Source: a bacterium
Lineage (GTDB): Bacteria; Joyebacterota; Joyebacteria; Joyebacterales; Joyebacteraceae
Length of the DNA: 64,000 nucleotides
Assembly (NCBI GenBank): GCA_025774935.1
Contig: JALGZK010000004.1
Span: forward strand, 189,654 to 253,653
Direction: 5' to 3'
Position 1 is the first letter of the stretch. Every line of letters begins with the position of its first letter. A program made the position numbers and the translations under genes. Below are positions 45,500 through 54,595 of the stretch, piece by piece. The notes under the pieces were generated by a model, which was not told the origin of the DNA, ran no database searches, and saw nothing but the letters and a program-made list of their open reading frames with translations.

Positions 45500-45719
45500 T
45501 TGTGGCCTGCGTCGTGCGGCGCCTGGGGCGCTTCCGGGGGAAACGGGCAAGCCCAGGAGGTCCGCTCAGAGGGCCTTCTCCGCCTGGGTCGGGGGAGGCC
45601 TGGACGCTCATGCTCTTTGAAAGCCTGTTGAAGTCGTGTTCCGAGGGGCGGCGCGGCCCTTCGGGCCGAAAGTGCTTGCGGGGGTGAGTGTGCTGTGATA
45701 GTAGGTAGTGCACTCAGAC
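45500..45719 (+). other. Intergenic/leader region between sigma-54 site and alr
   Basis: These 220 bases encode no protein I can support. They hold a hairpin CGGCCCTTCGGGCCG near 45656-45670 and a second possible stem between GAGTG and CACTC near 45685-45715. They could be an alr 5' leader or an independent small RNA. Together with 45304-45482, which contains only the decamer repeat, this is the emptiest stretch of the left two-thirds of the window. Confidence 0.4.
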
Positions 45720-45737
45720 AGCGCCGGAGACGGCGCT
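45720..45737 (+). other. Perfect 7-bp hairpin with GAGA tetraloop before alr
   Basis: AGCGCCG (45720-45726) and CGGCGCT (45731-45737) enclose GAGA, a GNRA-class stable tetraloop. It ends 19 nt before the chosen alr start, close to the ribosome-binding region, so it may modulate translation. No T-run follows. Confidence 0.5.
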
Positions 45738-45756
45738 CTTGCCTGTGGAGCCGGGA

Positions 45757-46956
45757 TTGAAGTTCTCCACCTGGGTCGAGATAGATCTCGACGCTCTCAC
45801 ACACAATATCGAAGAGGTGCGATCCCGCATCGGCGGCGCACTCAGGGTCATGCTCGTCGTGAAGGCCGACGCGTACGGTCACGGCGCGGTCGAGGTGGCC
45901 AGGGCGGCCGTAGAAGGCGGCGTCGACATGCTGGGCGTCGCGACGCTCCACGAGGGGATCGAGCTCAGGCAGGCGGGAGTCGATGCTCCCATCCTGATCC
46001 TGAGCCCTCCGATGGAGAACGAGACGGCCGGCGTGGTCGAATACGACCTCTCCTGTACGATCCCGAGCCTCTCGATCGCCAGGGCCCTGTCCCGGGCCTC
46101 CGCCGCGACGGGGAAGACGGCCACCGTCCACGTCGAGGTGGACACCGGCATGGGACGGAGCGGCGTCCTCCTGGACGAGGCGATGCCCTTTGTCGCGGCG
46201 GTCGCGAAGCTCCCAGGGCTGGCTCTGGAGGGGATCTTCACCCACTTCCCGTCGTCCGACGAGGATTTGGAGTTCACGCGCGGGCAGGTGGACCGGTTCC
46301 GGGAGCTTCTAAGTCGACTGGAACGCAAGGGTGTCGACGCCCCGCTTCGCCACGCCGCGAACAGCGGGGCCGTCCTCGGCGTTCCGTCCTCACTGGAAAC
46401 GCCACTGAACATGGTCCGCCCCGGAATCGTGGTCTACGGGCTGAGGCCCCACGCGCCGATGGCCGACGACATGGATCTCCGGCCCGTGATGGGATTCAAG
46501 TCCAGCATCGCCCAGGTGCGTGACCTTCCCGAGGGGCACCCCGTAAGTTACGGCCGCACGTACACGACGCCCCGTCCCATGCGCGTCGCGGTAGTGCCCG
46601 TGGGGTACGGTCACGGATACAGCTGGCGGCTCTCGAATGCGGGGGAGGTTCTCATTAGAGGGCGGCGCGCGCCGATCATCGGGAGAGTGACGATGGACGT
46701 CACTATGGTAGACGTGGACGCGCTCCCCGAGGTCGAGGTCGGCGACGAGGTTGTGCTCTTCGGGAAACAGGGCGACGAGGAAATCACCGTCGACGAAGTG
46801 GCCGGACGGGTCGGCACCATCAACTACGAGGTGATCTGCGGCATAGGGAAGAGGGTGACGAGGGTCTACGTGAGGCGGGGGGAGACGATCGGGCTTCGGA
46901 CGCTGACCGAGCGCAGGGTCGTCGGAAGGCGGAAGTGGCGCGACCGGAGCGAGTGA
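45757..46956 (+). CDS. alr: Alanine racemase
   Basis: The roughly 399-residue PLP enzyme makes D-alanine for peptidoglycan. The PLP lysine is K36 in VVKADAYGHGAVEV; the catalytic tyrosine is near residue 284 in VGYGHGYSWRLSN. The segment RVTMDVTMVDVDAL is the usual Alr motif before the C-terminal beta domain. The start is uncertain: TTG 45757 has GGAG six bases upstream and begins KFSTWVEIDLDAL, matching the family; GTG 45745 or TTG 45739 are alternatives. The gene is preceded by a sigma-54 site and hairpins. Confidence 0.95.
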   Translation: MKFSTWVEIDLDALTHNIEEVRSRIGGALRVMLVVKADAYGHGAVEVARAAVEGGVDMLGVATLHEGIELRQAGVDAPILILSPPMENETAGVVEYDLSCTIPSLSIARALSRASAATGKTATVHVEVDTGMGRSGVLLDEAMPFVAAVAKLPGLALEGIFTHFPSSDEDLEFTRGQVDRFRELLSRLERKGVDAPLRHAANSGAVLGVPSSLETPLNMVRPGIVVYGLRPHAPMADDMDLRPVMGFKSSIAQVRDLPEGHPVSYGRTYTTPRPMRVAVVPVGYGHGYSWRLSNAGEVLIRGRRAPIIGRVTMDVTMVDVDALPEVEVGDEVVLFGKQGDEEITVDEVAGRVGTINYEVICGIGKRVTRVYVRRGETIGLRTLTERRVVGRRKWRDRSE

Positions 46957-47404
46957 GATGCGTCGAATGGCATTCATGACAACTGTCGGATGCCGGCGGA
47001 AGTGACCTCGCATCGACCTCGCGCAGCGCCGCTAACTTGACAAAGGCTCTCGCCTTGGAATGACGCTAAAGGCCCATGTAGCGGTGCAAAAGAAGGTTGA
47101 CAGATTTTGAAGCGCTGTGCTAGATTGCCCCAACGCTCGTCAGGAGCGGGGAGAAGTGACGATACGGAAGCGACAAACAGTGGGGGTTCCAGCGTTTGGA
47201 GGCCGCGACGCAGCGGCGTATCCAGCGTCGATTGGAGGTGAATCTAGAGGAGGTTCGACAGTTTAGAAGGAAGGGACGATTCGCCACGCAAAGGGTGGCG
47301 AGGGTTCTCCGTCTACGGCAAGTCAGTGCCGTGGGGCGGGGTCCGCGCGCGCGGGGCAGTCAGCGCGGGCGCGGGTTGAACACGGATCTCTAGGAGGTTG
47401 TCGG
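46957..47404 (+). other. 448-nt intergenic region and long leader of the giant surface-protein gene
   Basis: No supported gene. A lone TTGACA (47037-47042) lacks a good -10. The better promoter at 47097-47126 would give a transcript with a leader of about 270 nt. Within the leader, purine-rich GGAGGTGAATC and GAGGAGGTTCG words occur near 47235-47260, resembling ribosome sites, before the real one (CTAGGAGG, ending six bases before the ATG at 47405). No known riboswitch class was recognised. Confidence 0.5.
47097..47126 (+). promoter_or_regulatory. Promoter of the giant TSP3-repeat protein gene
   Basis: TTGACA at 47097-47102 and TAGATT at 47121-47126 are separated by 18 nt. A TGTGC sequence directly precedes the -10. 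The strength of the match suits an abundant surface protein. Confidence 0.65.
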
Positions 47405-50400
47405 ATGGCAAGAGATAACCGCGGCGACAGAGGCGCGATGCTGGTGTTCGCTTCTCTTCTGGTCGTGTTCGCGCTGGTTATCTGGGCCGTTCCTGTCGGC
47501 GCGTACTACTACGACACGGACGGTGACGGTCTGGAAGACTTCTTCGAGTCGAAGCACGGCATTCACGGCACCGTGAATGACGAGGGTGCAGACTGGGATG
47601 GTGACGGTCTGACCGACCTCGAAGAGGACGCGAACGGTAACGGCATCGTCGACATCGGGGAGACGGACCCGTACAACTACGATACCGACGGTGATGGCAT
47701 TAGCGACGGTATCGAGGGTCTTGAGGACAGCCCCGAGGATGCGGACACCCTCATCAACGCGCTCGACTGGGACTCCGACGGTGACTTTATTCCGGACACC
47801 GTCGAAGAGCAGATTCAGCCCGGTGATACCGAGCGTGACGGCGTCTACGAGGGCGTTGGCTCGAACGAGACCAACTGGCTCGCTGCCGACACGGACGGTG
47901 AGGGTCTCATCGACGGTTGGGAGGCCATGTGGGGCGCAGACCCGCAGATCCCGAACACCGACGATGACGGCTGGACCGACTGGGAGGAAGTCCAGTACGG
48001 CACCGACCCGAACGACGATGACACCGACAATGACGGTCGCTTCGACGGCGTCGGCAACGAGGACGAAGACGACGCGGACGGCGACGGCCAGATCAACGCC
48101 GTCGACTTCGACAGCGACAACGACGGTCTCATCGACGGCGATGAGGACATGAACGAGGACGGCGTCGTCGACGGCGGAGAGACGGATCCCGAGCTGTACG
48201 ACACCGACTCGGACGGCTACAGCGACGGCTACGAGATCTACGAGGCGTTGACCGACCCGCTCGACGGCGGGGTGGACGCCGACGGTGACGGATGGATGGA
48301 CGGCGAGGAGACGGTCATCTACAAGACCGATCCGAACGACGCCGACACCGACGGCGACAACATCACCGACACGATCGAGAACCCGCAGAACGACCCGGGG
48401 CTCGACACGGACGGCGATGACCTGATCGACGCGCTCGATCTCGACAGCGACAACGACGGTATCGACGACTCGGAGGAAGTCGCGTCTGGCGGAGACGGTT
48501 ACGTGACCGATCCGCTTCTCGTCGACACGGACGGCGACGGCCTGCCTGACGGAGCCGAGGTCTTCATCTTCGGGACCGACCCGACGGATGCGAACGACCC
48601 CTCGGACGGCGACGGCATCGAGCCCGGCGACGAGATCTACAGCTACGACACCAACTTCGACATGTCCGATACCGATGAGGACGGGGTGGACGAGGGGACG
48701 AGTGGCCAGACCGACCGGGTGAACCTCAACTCCGACGGAATCCGTTCAAGGCCGTACGACGACTCGAGCGTGAACGCGCTCGATGCGGACGCCGATGGTG
48801 ACGGTATCTGGGACGGAGACGAGGCCGGCTACGGCACGAACTTCACGGTCTGGGACACGGATGGTGACGGCCTCGACGATGGCGAAGAGGTCTACATCTG
48901 GGGTACCGATCCCACGGACCCGGACCACGATGACGACGGCCTCGAGGATGGTGACGAGGTCGCTCTCGGAACGGATCCTCTCGACGCGAACACGGACGAC
49001 GACTTCGTCGACGACGGCGTCGAGGTGAACTCCTGGGGTTCGGACCCACTCGATCCCGACACCGACGGTGACGGCATCCTGGACGGCGAGACCATCAACG
49101 GCACGTACGTCGATGGTGACGGCGCCACGCAGAACTGGTCCTTCACCGAGAACGACGTGGACCAGGAGCTCGGCGGCGACGGCCTCGCGAACGTGGTCGA
49201 CCCCGACTCCGACTGGAGAGAGTGGGAAGGCCCTCCGGGGGTCATCTACGTCGACTTCCACGACCGCGTCGAGATTGCGTACGAGGCTTACGTCACGGCC
49301 GCGGTCGCCCGGGGAGAGCGCTTCGTGATCGGACCGCTGAATCCCGGCGTTCCGGACACGGACGGCGACGGCGTCGCTGACGGTCAGGAGGTCGCGACCG
49401 GCTTCGACCCGCTCGACGCTCGGAGCTTCGGGACGATCGGCTACACGCCCTTCGACACCGATGGCGACCAGCTGTACGACCTGGAGGAGGCCGTGCTCGA
49501 GGGCACGACGCCTCCGACGATGCACCTGGTCGTCGACTTCGACGGCGACGGTCTCTGGGATGGCGACGAGCTCCACCCGAGCTGGTGGGACGAGGACGGC
49601 ATCCCCCAGACGTGGCCCACCAACCCGCTCATGGCCCACTCCGAGCAGGAGTACGGGTACCCGTGGCCGTATCACGACGGGATGAATGACGGGCAGGAGG
49701 TCGCTGCCGCACCGCCGAACGACACCAACCCGCACACCGTCGACACCGACGGCGACGGTCTCTGGGACGACGACGAGATCGGTTGGGGCTACAACCCGAC
49801 AGATCCCGACACGGACAGCGACCAGCTCTATGACGGGTTTGAGGATGCCGACGGCGACGGCGTTGTCGACGCGGGCGAGACCGACCCGCTCGACGGCGAC
49901 ACCGAGGACGACGGCATCTACGACGGTCCCGAGTGGATCTTCAACACCGACCCGCTCGACTTCGACACGGACGGTGACGGTCTCGGTGACGGACTCGAGG
50001 TCGGCTACGACGCCGGCAACATCGGTCCTGACACGGACGGTCTCACGTTCGGACCGGGCGACCAGGACACGGCGACGATGACGGACCCGCGTCTGGTCGA
50101 CAGCGACTTCGACGGGCTCGACGACGACGTCGAGGACGTGAACATGAACGGTGCTCTCGATCCGGGTGAGACGGATGCTCAGGATCGCGACACCGACGAC
50201 GATCACCTGCCCGACTACTACGAGGTTCCGGGCTGCGACCCGCTCATCCCTCCTGCTGACTACTACGCGGTGGGCTGGGTCGACAACTCGGCCGACGCGA
50301 CCGACCCCGAGCTGACCGATACCGACGGGGATGGTCTCGAGGACGACCTCGAGTTCGAGCAGATGGCCGACCCGTTGGTCATGGACTCCGACGGTGACTT

Positions 50401-53400
50401 GATCATCGACGGTGACGAGTACTACTCGTGGGAGACCGATCCGACGAATCCCGACACCGACAGTGACGGGTGTATGGAGTCGGACGCGGTGGTCCTCGAT
50501 CCGGATGACCTCACCGATCCTCTCGTGATCGAGAACGTCCGGACCGATGCAGACGGTGACGGCGCCCACAACGCGATGGACGTCGACAGCGACAACGACT
50601 GGACCTGGGACGGTGACGACGACGAGGACTGCGCCGGTGCCAACGACGCCGACGGCGACGGGGTCCCGGACATCCTGGATAACGACAGCGACAACGACAA
50701 CCTGTCCGACCGTCAGGAGATGGGTCTGAACACCTGGCACGTCTTCGCCGACAACGACCGTGACTGGGACGAGGATGGACTCCTCGACGGCGACGAGTAC
50801 TACCAGGTGCTCCACCAGCCCCACACCGGCGAGATCGGATTCAGGGCGTCGTCTCCGACGCTGTTCGACACGGACCGCGACACCTTCCACGACGGTTTCG
50901 AGCAGGGCATGGTCGGCCCGATTCCGATCGATCCGGTGTTCGGGGGCACGAACCCCGACCCGGCCCACTGGGACTTCGACGGCACGTCGAACTCGAACGT
51001 CTTCCTCTACGACTCCGACTACGACGGCCTCTGGGATCCCGACGAGGACGTGAATGCCGACGGTAACGACCTCGACATCACGGGCAACGTCGAGACCGAC
51101 CCCGAGGACGACGACACGGACGACGAGGGTCTCATCGACGGTTACGAGGTCTTGACGGCCGGTACCGACCCGCTCGTCTGCGACACCGACGTCGACGACC
51201 TCTCGGACGGCCTCGAGCACGGCCTCCTCGGCGCGATGGGGAGCGACACGTCGATCGCCAATCCGTGCCTCTCGAACCGGTACGACACGGTGGAGGACGG
51301 CGCCTACACGACCGACCCGCTGGACAACGACACCGATGGTGACACCCTGTGGGACGGTGCGGACGAGGACGTCGACTGGGACGGTTTCCGCGATGGGAAC
51401 GACCCGCACGACACGGACTCCGACTGGGGCTTCGGCGGCGAGACGGACCCGAACGTTGCGGACACCGACCGGGGTGGAGTGACGGACGATCTCGATGTGG
51501 ATCCGCTCCTCTACACGACGGGCGACTGGGACATCGACATCGATGACGACGATGCCGACGTCGTCGGGAACGTCCTGACGATCGGAACGCCGGGCGTGGG
51601 TATCGACCCCGGCTCGAACGACACCGGTCAGTTCGTGTTCTGGCACACCGACGGGGCGAACAACCCCGATCCTGGCGACGGTCCTTCGGCTGCGGCCGGC
51701 CCGATCGACGGGATCTACGTCGTGGCGACGTCGTTCCACTGGGTCGACGAGCTCAGCGGCGTGACCTACAGCGTGCCCGACACGAGCATGCTCCACTGGT
51801 TCCACTACAGCGAGCTCGGCTACGACCAGAGCTGGTTCGACGGTGTGGCCGTCGGCACGTCACGGACGGTCACCGTGACCGCGAACGTCCCCGAGGGTGC
51901 GATGCCCGGAATCTACATGGGCTACATCCAGGTGGAGACGACGCGCGCCATCGAGCAGGAGCTGCCGGACGACTGGGTTGAGGTCTGGGTCTACGTCTCG
52001 GCTGCGAAGGATCTCGACATCTGCGACGACGACGACGATCCGATCGGAGTCGGCCTGGCTTCCGACCCGCCGAACTTCGACGAGCCTGCCGCGATCGGCG
52101 AGATGCACCTCGTGGGTGCCCCGATGTGGCCCGGCGACATCGCCGGCATGTACAGGCTCGCGAACCCGAACACGAACCCCGACGGCGTGTGGCCGTGGCC
52201 TGGCGGAGCGCCCGACGGGATCAATGACTACAACTTCTTCCCGGCGATGCCGTGGATCGGGAGAGACTGGGATCTGAACACGTTCGATGCCCAGGGCAAC
52301 GTGAACCTGACCTACGACATCCGGGCGGAGTACTACTTCTCGAGCGGCCCGATGAACCCGACGGGCGTCATCGACTTCATGAACCCGCTGGCAAACGGGT
52401 TCGAGTTGGCGGAGGTCGACTCGTTCTGGCTCTACGTCGACACGACGACGCTGGTACGCGGGTTCTACGAGGGTACGGTGAGGGTGTTCGAGGACATCCC
52501 GCACTCGCCGTTCCCGCCGAACGGCACGTGGGATCCTGACGAGGTCTATGACGACTTCATCCTCAAGTTCCAGCTCATCCTGCCTGACCTCGACATCGAC
52601 GACGACTACGCGAACATGTCCGGGAACCACCTCATCATCGACGTCTTCCCGGGCGATGTTCAGGTCATGGTCGGTGAGATCGAGTACTGGTGTGCCAGCG
52701 CGGTCAACCCCGGGTCCAACGTCGACGCTGTCGACGGTCCGGGAGACGAGGACTTCCTGGACCTCCAGTTCTACGATACGGTCGACGATGAGCTGATCCA
52801 CATCCCGCAGGACGGCACCGTGCCGCCGGTGGTCTTCGATCTCTGGAACCCGACGGCGACGCAGTCCATCGAGGCCACGATCGACGGCCTCATGGGCGAC
52901 GGTCTGCCCGAGGGCGAGGCGAAGAGGCTCAGGCTCCAGATTCCGGAGGTTCCCGCGAATCTGCCGGCCGGCACCTACCGCCCGCTCAACGTGGCAGGCT
53001 GGATCCCCGGCGACGGCACTGTCAACATCACCGCCAGGGGTGTCTCCACGGGTCTCGGAGACGTCACCATCCTTCAGCAGGACTACAGCCCGAACGACGG
53101 TTCCGAGGCCGGCATGGGACCGGGTGTCGTTTACGACCCGGACATCGATGCGGTCGCGGAGCTGATGGACTACTTCCACCTGACGGTCAACGTCATGGCC
53201 GTGATCTCGGTCGAGTGGGACGACGCCGGTTGGGCGGAAGACGGTCTCCCGGGCACGGTTGTCTGTGCTGAGGCGACGGTGAACAACACCGGGAACTTCG
53301 AGGTCAACGACGTGCACTTCGAGTCCTCGGCTCTCATCGGCGAGACCTACGGCGGGATCATCCCGGCCGTGGCGGTCGGCTTCGACCCCTCGGGTCTGTC

Positions 53401-54529
53401 GATTCCGTACAACGAGTCCGATGACGTCAACATCTGCGTGGTCATCCCCGAGGATATGCGGGCCGATGACTACACGGGCTCCATCTCGCTCTTCGCGGAC
53501 GGGAACACGCTCTTCGACGAGCTGCCGTTCACGATCACGGTCCTGCCGGTTCCGGCGATGGAGATCTCGGACAATGCGTACAACGTCGTCGGCAACGTGA
53601 TGACGCTGGCGCCCGAGCCCGGCTGGATGAGGTCTGACTCCGGCCTCTTCGAGATCGTGAACCTCGGCAACGACGACCTGGGCGACATCATGGCTCTCGA
53701 TGTCGCAGGGCTGCCTGATGGCCTCGACGTTACGGTCGAGGTGCCTGAGACCATCGACTACGACGAGTCCGACACTGGCCTCGTGACGGTCGAGTGGACC
53801 GACGGCGCAGTCATTGCCGGTACGCACACGGCGTACGTGGTTGTCACCGCCGAGGAAGGGACTCTCGAGGACTCGTTCACCCTCGACATCATCATCGCGG
53901 AGATTCCGGCCGCGGAGTTCGAGGACGAGGAGATCGAGTTCGAAGGCATGGCGGGTGAGATGCTCGAGTCGGGCTTCACGGTGAACAACATCGGGAACAC
54001 CGACATCACCGAGGGTCTCGCGTTCGTCGTGACCGATCTCGAGGGCGAGACCGGCTCGTACATTTCGAGCGACAACATCGTGATCGATCCTCCCACCGCG
54101 GTCATTCCGTACGCCGACTACTACGACTTCGACATCGCCGTCAGCGTGCCCGCGGAGCTGCTCGCCCAGATGTACGAGGGTGAGATCAGCGTCTTCATCG
54201 GCAACGAGGAGTGGGACACGATCCCGATCACGGTGATGCTCGCGATGGGCGACGGTGAGATCGTGATGTACCCGAACCCCTACCGCGACGCGGTGCATGA
54301 CGGGGGCGTGACGATCGCTGTCGGAACTGAGTCCGACAACGTCACGGTCAACGTCTACGACATGTACGGCGCGAAGGTGGCGGAGATCGGAAGCAGCGGC
54401 GGGCGCCACACGGAGCTCGTCTGGGATCTCACGAACGACGACGGCAAGAGCGTGACGAGTGGCATGTACGTCGTCACGGTTGACACCGGCGACAAGGTCA
54501 CAACGCGGAAGATCATGGTCATCAGGTAA
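47405..54529 (+). CDS. Giant exported TSP3 calcium-repeat protein with C-terminal sorting domain
   Basis: The 2374-residue protein starts with a hydrophobic export signal (MLVFASLLVVFALVIWAVPV, residues 12-31). Residues about 35-1360 are several dozen thrombospondin type 3-like repeats (DTDGDGLEDFFE, DWDGDGLTDLEED, DADGDGWMDGEE), dense in Asp and expected to bind many Ca2+ ions and form an elongated stalk. About 1370-2280 are beta-rich, Ig/choice-of-anchor-like modules with repeated VEVPETIDYDESDTGLVTVE-type strands. From about 2280, MYPNPYRDAVHDGGVTIAVG through VNVYDMYGAKVAEI and SGMYVVTVDTGDKVTTRKI is a FlgD/type IX-like sorting domain. Very low in Lys and Arg. It probably is an adhesin or S-layer-like protein. 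A PorV-like gene follows. Confidence 0.88.
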   Translation: MARDNRGDRGAMLVFASLLVVFALVIWAVPVGAYYYDTDGDGLEDFFESKHGIHGTVNDEGADWDGDGLTDLEEDANGNGIVDIGETDPYNYDTDGDGISDGIEGLEDSPEDADTLINALDWDSDGDFIPDTVEEQIQPGDTERDGVYEGVGSNETNWLAADTDGEGLIDGWEAMWGADPQIPNTDDDGWTDWEEVQYGTDPNDDDTDNDGRFDGVGNEDEDDADGDGQINAVDFDSDNDGLIDGDEDMNEDGVVDGGETDPELYDTDSDGYSDGYEIYEALTDPLDGGVDADGDGWMDGEETVIYKTDPNDADTDGDNITDTIENPQNDPGLDTDGDDLIDALDLDSDNDGIDDSEEVASGGDGYVTDPLLVDTDGDGLPDGAEVFIFGTDPTDANDPSDGDGIEPGDEIYSYDTNFDMSDTDEDGVDEGTSGQTDRVNLNSDGIRSRPYDDSSVNALDADADGDGIWDGDEAGYGTNFTVWDTDGDGLDDGEEVYIWGTDPTDPDHDDDGLEDGDEVALGTDPLDANTDDDFVDDGVEVNSWGSDPLDPDTDGDGILDGETINGTYVDGDGATQNWSFTENDVDQELGGDGLANVVDPDSDWREWEGPPGVIYVDFHDRVEIAYEAYVTAAVARGERFVIGPLNPGVPDTDGDGVADGQEVATGFDPLDARSFGTIGYTPFDTDGDQLYDLEEAVLEGTTPPTMHLVVDFDGDGLWDGDELHPSWWDEDGIPQTWPTNPLMAHSEQEYGYPWPYHDGMNDGQEVAAAPPNDTNPHTVDTDGDGLWDDDEIGWGYNPTDPDTDSDQLYDGFEDADGDGVVDAGETDPLDGDTEDDGIYDGPEWIFNTDPLDFDTDGDGLGDGLEVGYDAGNIGPDTDGLTFGPGDQDTATMTDPRLVDSDFDGLDDDVEDVNMNGALDPGETDAQDRDTDDDHLPDYYEVPGCDPLIPPADYYAVGWVDNSADATDPELTDTDGDGLEDDLEFEQMADPLVMDSDGDLIIDGDEYYSWETDPTNPDTDSDGCMESDAVVLDPDDLTDPLVIENVRTDADGDGAHNAMDVDSDNDWTWDGDDDEDCAGANDADGDGVPDILDNDSDNDNLSDRQEMGLNTWHVFADNDRDWDEDGLLDGDEYYQVLHQPHTGEIGFRASSPTLFDTDRDTFHDGFEQGMVGPIPIDPVFGGTNPDPAHWDFDGTSNSNVFLYDSDYDGLWDPDEDVNADGNDLDITGNVETDPEDDDTDDEGLIDGYEVLTAGTDPLVCDTDVDDLSDGLEHGLLGAMGSDTSIANPCLSNRYDTVEDGAYTTDPLDNDTDGDTLWDGADEDVDWDGFRDGNDPHDTDSDWGFGGETDPNVADTDRGGVTDDLDVDPLLYTTGDWDIDIDDDDADVVGNVLTIGTPGVGIDPGSNDTGQFVFWHTDGANNPDPGDGPSAAAGPIDGIYVVATSFHWVDELSGVTYSVPDTSMLHWFHYSELGYDQSWFDGVAVGTSRTVTVTANVPEGAMPGIYMGYIQVETTRAIEQELPDDWVEVWVYVSAAKDLDICDDDDDPIGVGLASDPPNFDEPAAIGEMHLVGAPMWPGDIAGMYRLANPNTNPDGVWPWPGGAPDGINDYNFFPAMPWIGRDWDLNTFDAQGNVNLTYDIRAEYYFSSGPMNPTGVIDFMNPLANGFELAEVDSFWLYVDTTTLVRGFYEGTVRVFEDIPHSPFPPNGTWDPDEVYDDFILKFQLILPDLDIDDDYANMSGNHLIIDVFPGDVQVMVGEIEYWCASAVNPGSNVDAVDGPGDEDFLDLQFYDTVDDELIHIPQDGTVPPVVFDLWNPTATQSIEATIDGLMGDGLPEGEAKRLRLQIPEVPANLPAGTYRPLNVAGWIPGDGTVNITARGVSTGLGDVTILQQDYSPNDGSEAGMGPGVVYDPDIDAVAELMDYFHLTVNVMAVISVEWDDAGWAEDGLPGTVVCAEATVNNTGNFEVNDVHFESSALIGETYGGIIPAVAVGFDPSGLSIPYNESDDVNICVVIPEDMRADDYTGSISLFADGNTLFDELPFTITVLPVPAMEISDNAYNVVGNVMTLAPEPGWMRSDSGLFEIVNLGNDDLGDIMALDVAGLPDGLDVTVEVPETIDYDESDTGLVTVEWTDGAVIAGTHTAYVVVTAEEGTLEDSFTLDIIIAEIPAAEFEDEEIEFEGMAGEMLESGFTVNNIGNTDITEGLAFVVTDLEGETGSYISSDNIVIDPPTAVIPYADYYDFDIAVSVPAELLAQMYEGEISVFIGNEEWDTIPITVMLAMGDGEIVMYPNPYRDAVHDGGVTIAVGTESDNVTVNVYDMYGAKVAEIGSSGGRHTELVWDLTNDDGKSVTSGMYVVTVDTGDKVTTRKIMVIR

Positions 54530-54544
54530 ACACCTGACTTGCGA

Positions 54545-54572
54545 GGTGCGGGGGCTAAGGGGCCCCCGCACC
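54545..54572 (+). other. 11-bp hairpin between giant gene and PorV-like gene
   Basis: GGTGCGGGGGC (54545-54555) pairs perfectly with GCCCCCGCACC (54562-54572) around a six-base loop TAAGGG. No T-run follows, so it probably attenuates or protects a 3' end rather than stopping all transcription. Confidence 0.6.
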
Positions 54573-54595
54573 CCGGGAAGCAAGGAGGTCGGAAC

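Noticed and set aside
45403-45687. 94-codon open frame overlapping the sigma-54 site
   Set aside because: It spans the promoter itself and its hairpins, and its composition gives no evidence of coding.
47037-47065. TTGACA at 47037 as a second promoter for the giant gene
   Set aside because: No acceptable -10 hexamer lies at 16-18 nt spacing.
47196-47393. 65-codon open frame upstream of the giant gene
   Set aside because: Arg-rich, no conserved pattern, TTG start without a ribosome site; treated as leader RNA.
47500-51500. Repetitive DNA that could suggest a CRISPR array or tandem satellite
   Set aside because: The repeats are in one long frame, vary in length and encode DxDGDG calcium motifs; there are no constant repeats with unique spacers.
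48746-51805. Minus-strand open frame of 1019 codons made of VRVERVGV-like repeats
   Set aside because: It is the antisense of the TSP3 repeat region; the periodicity belongs to the sense protein.
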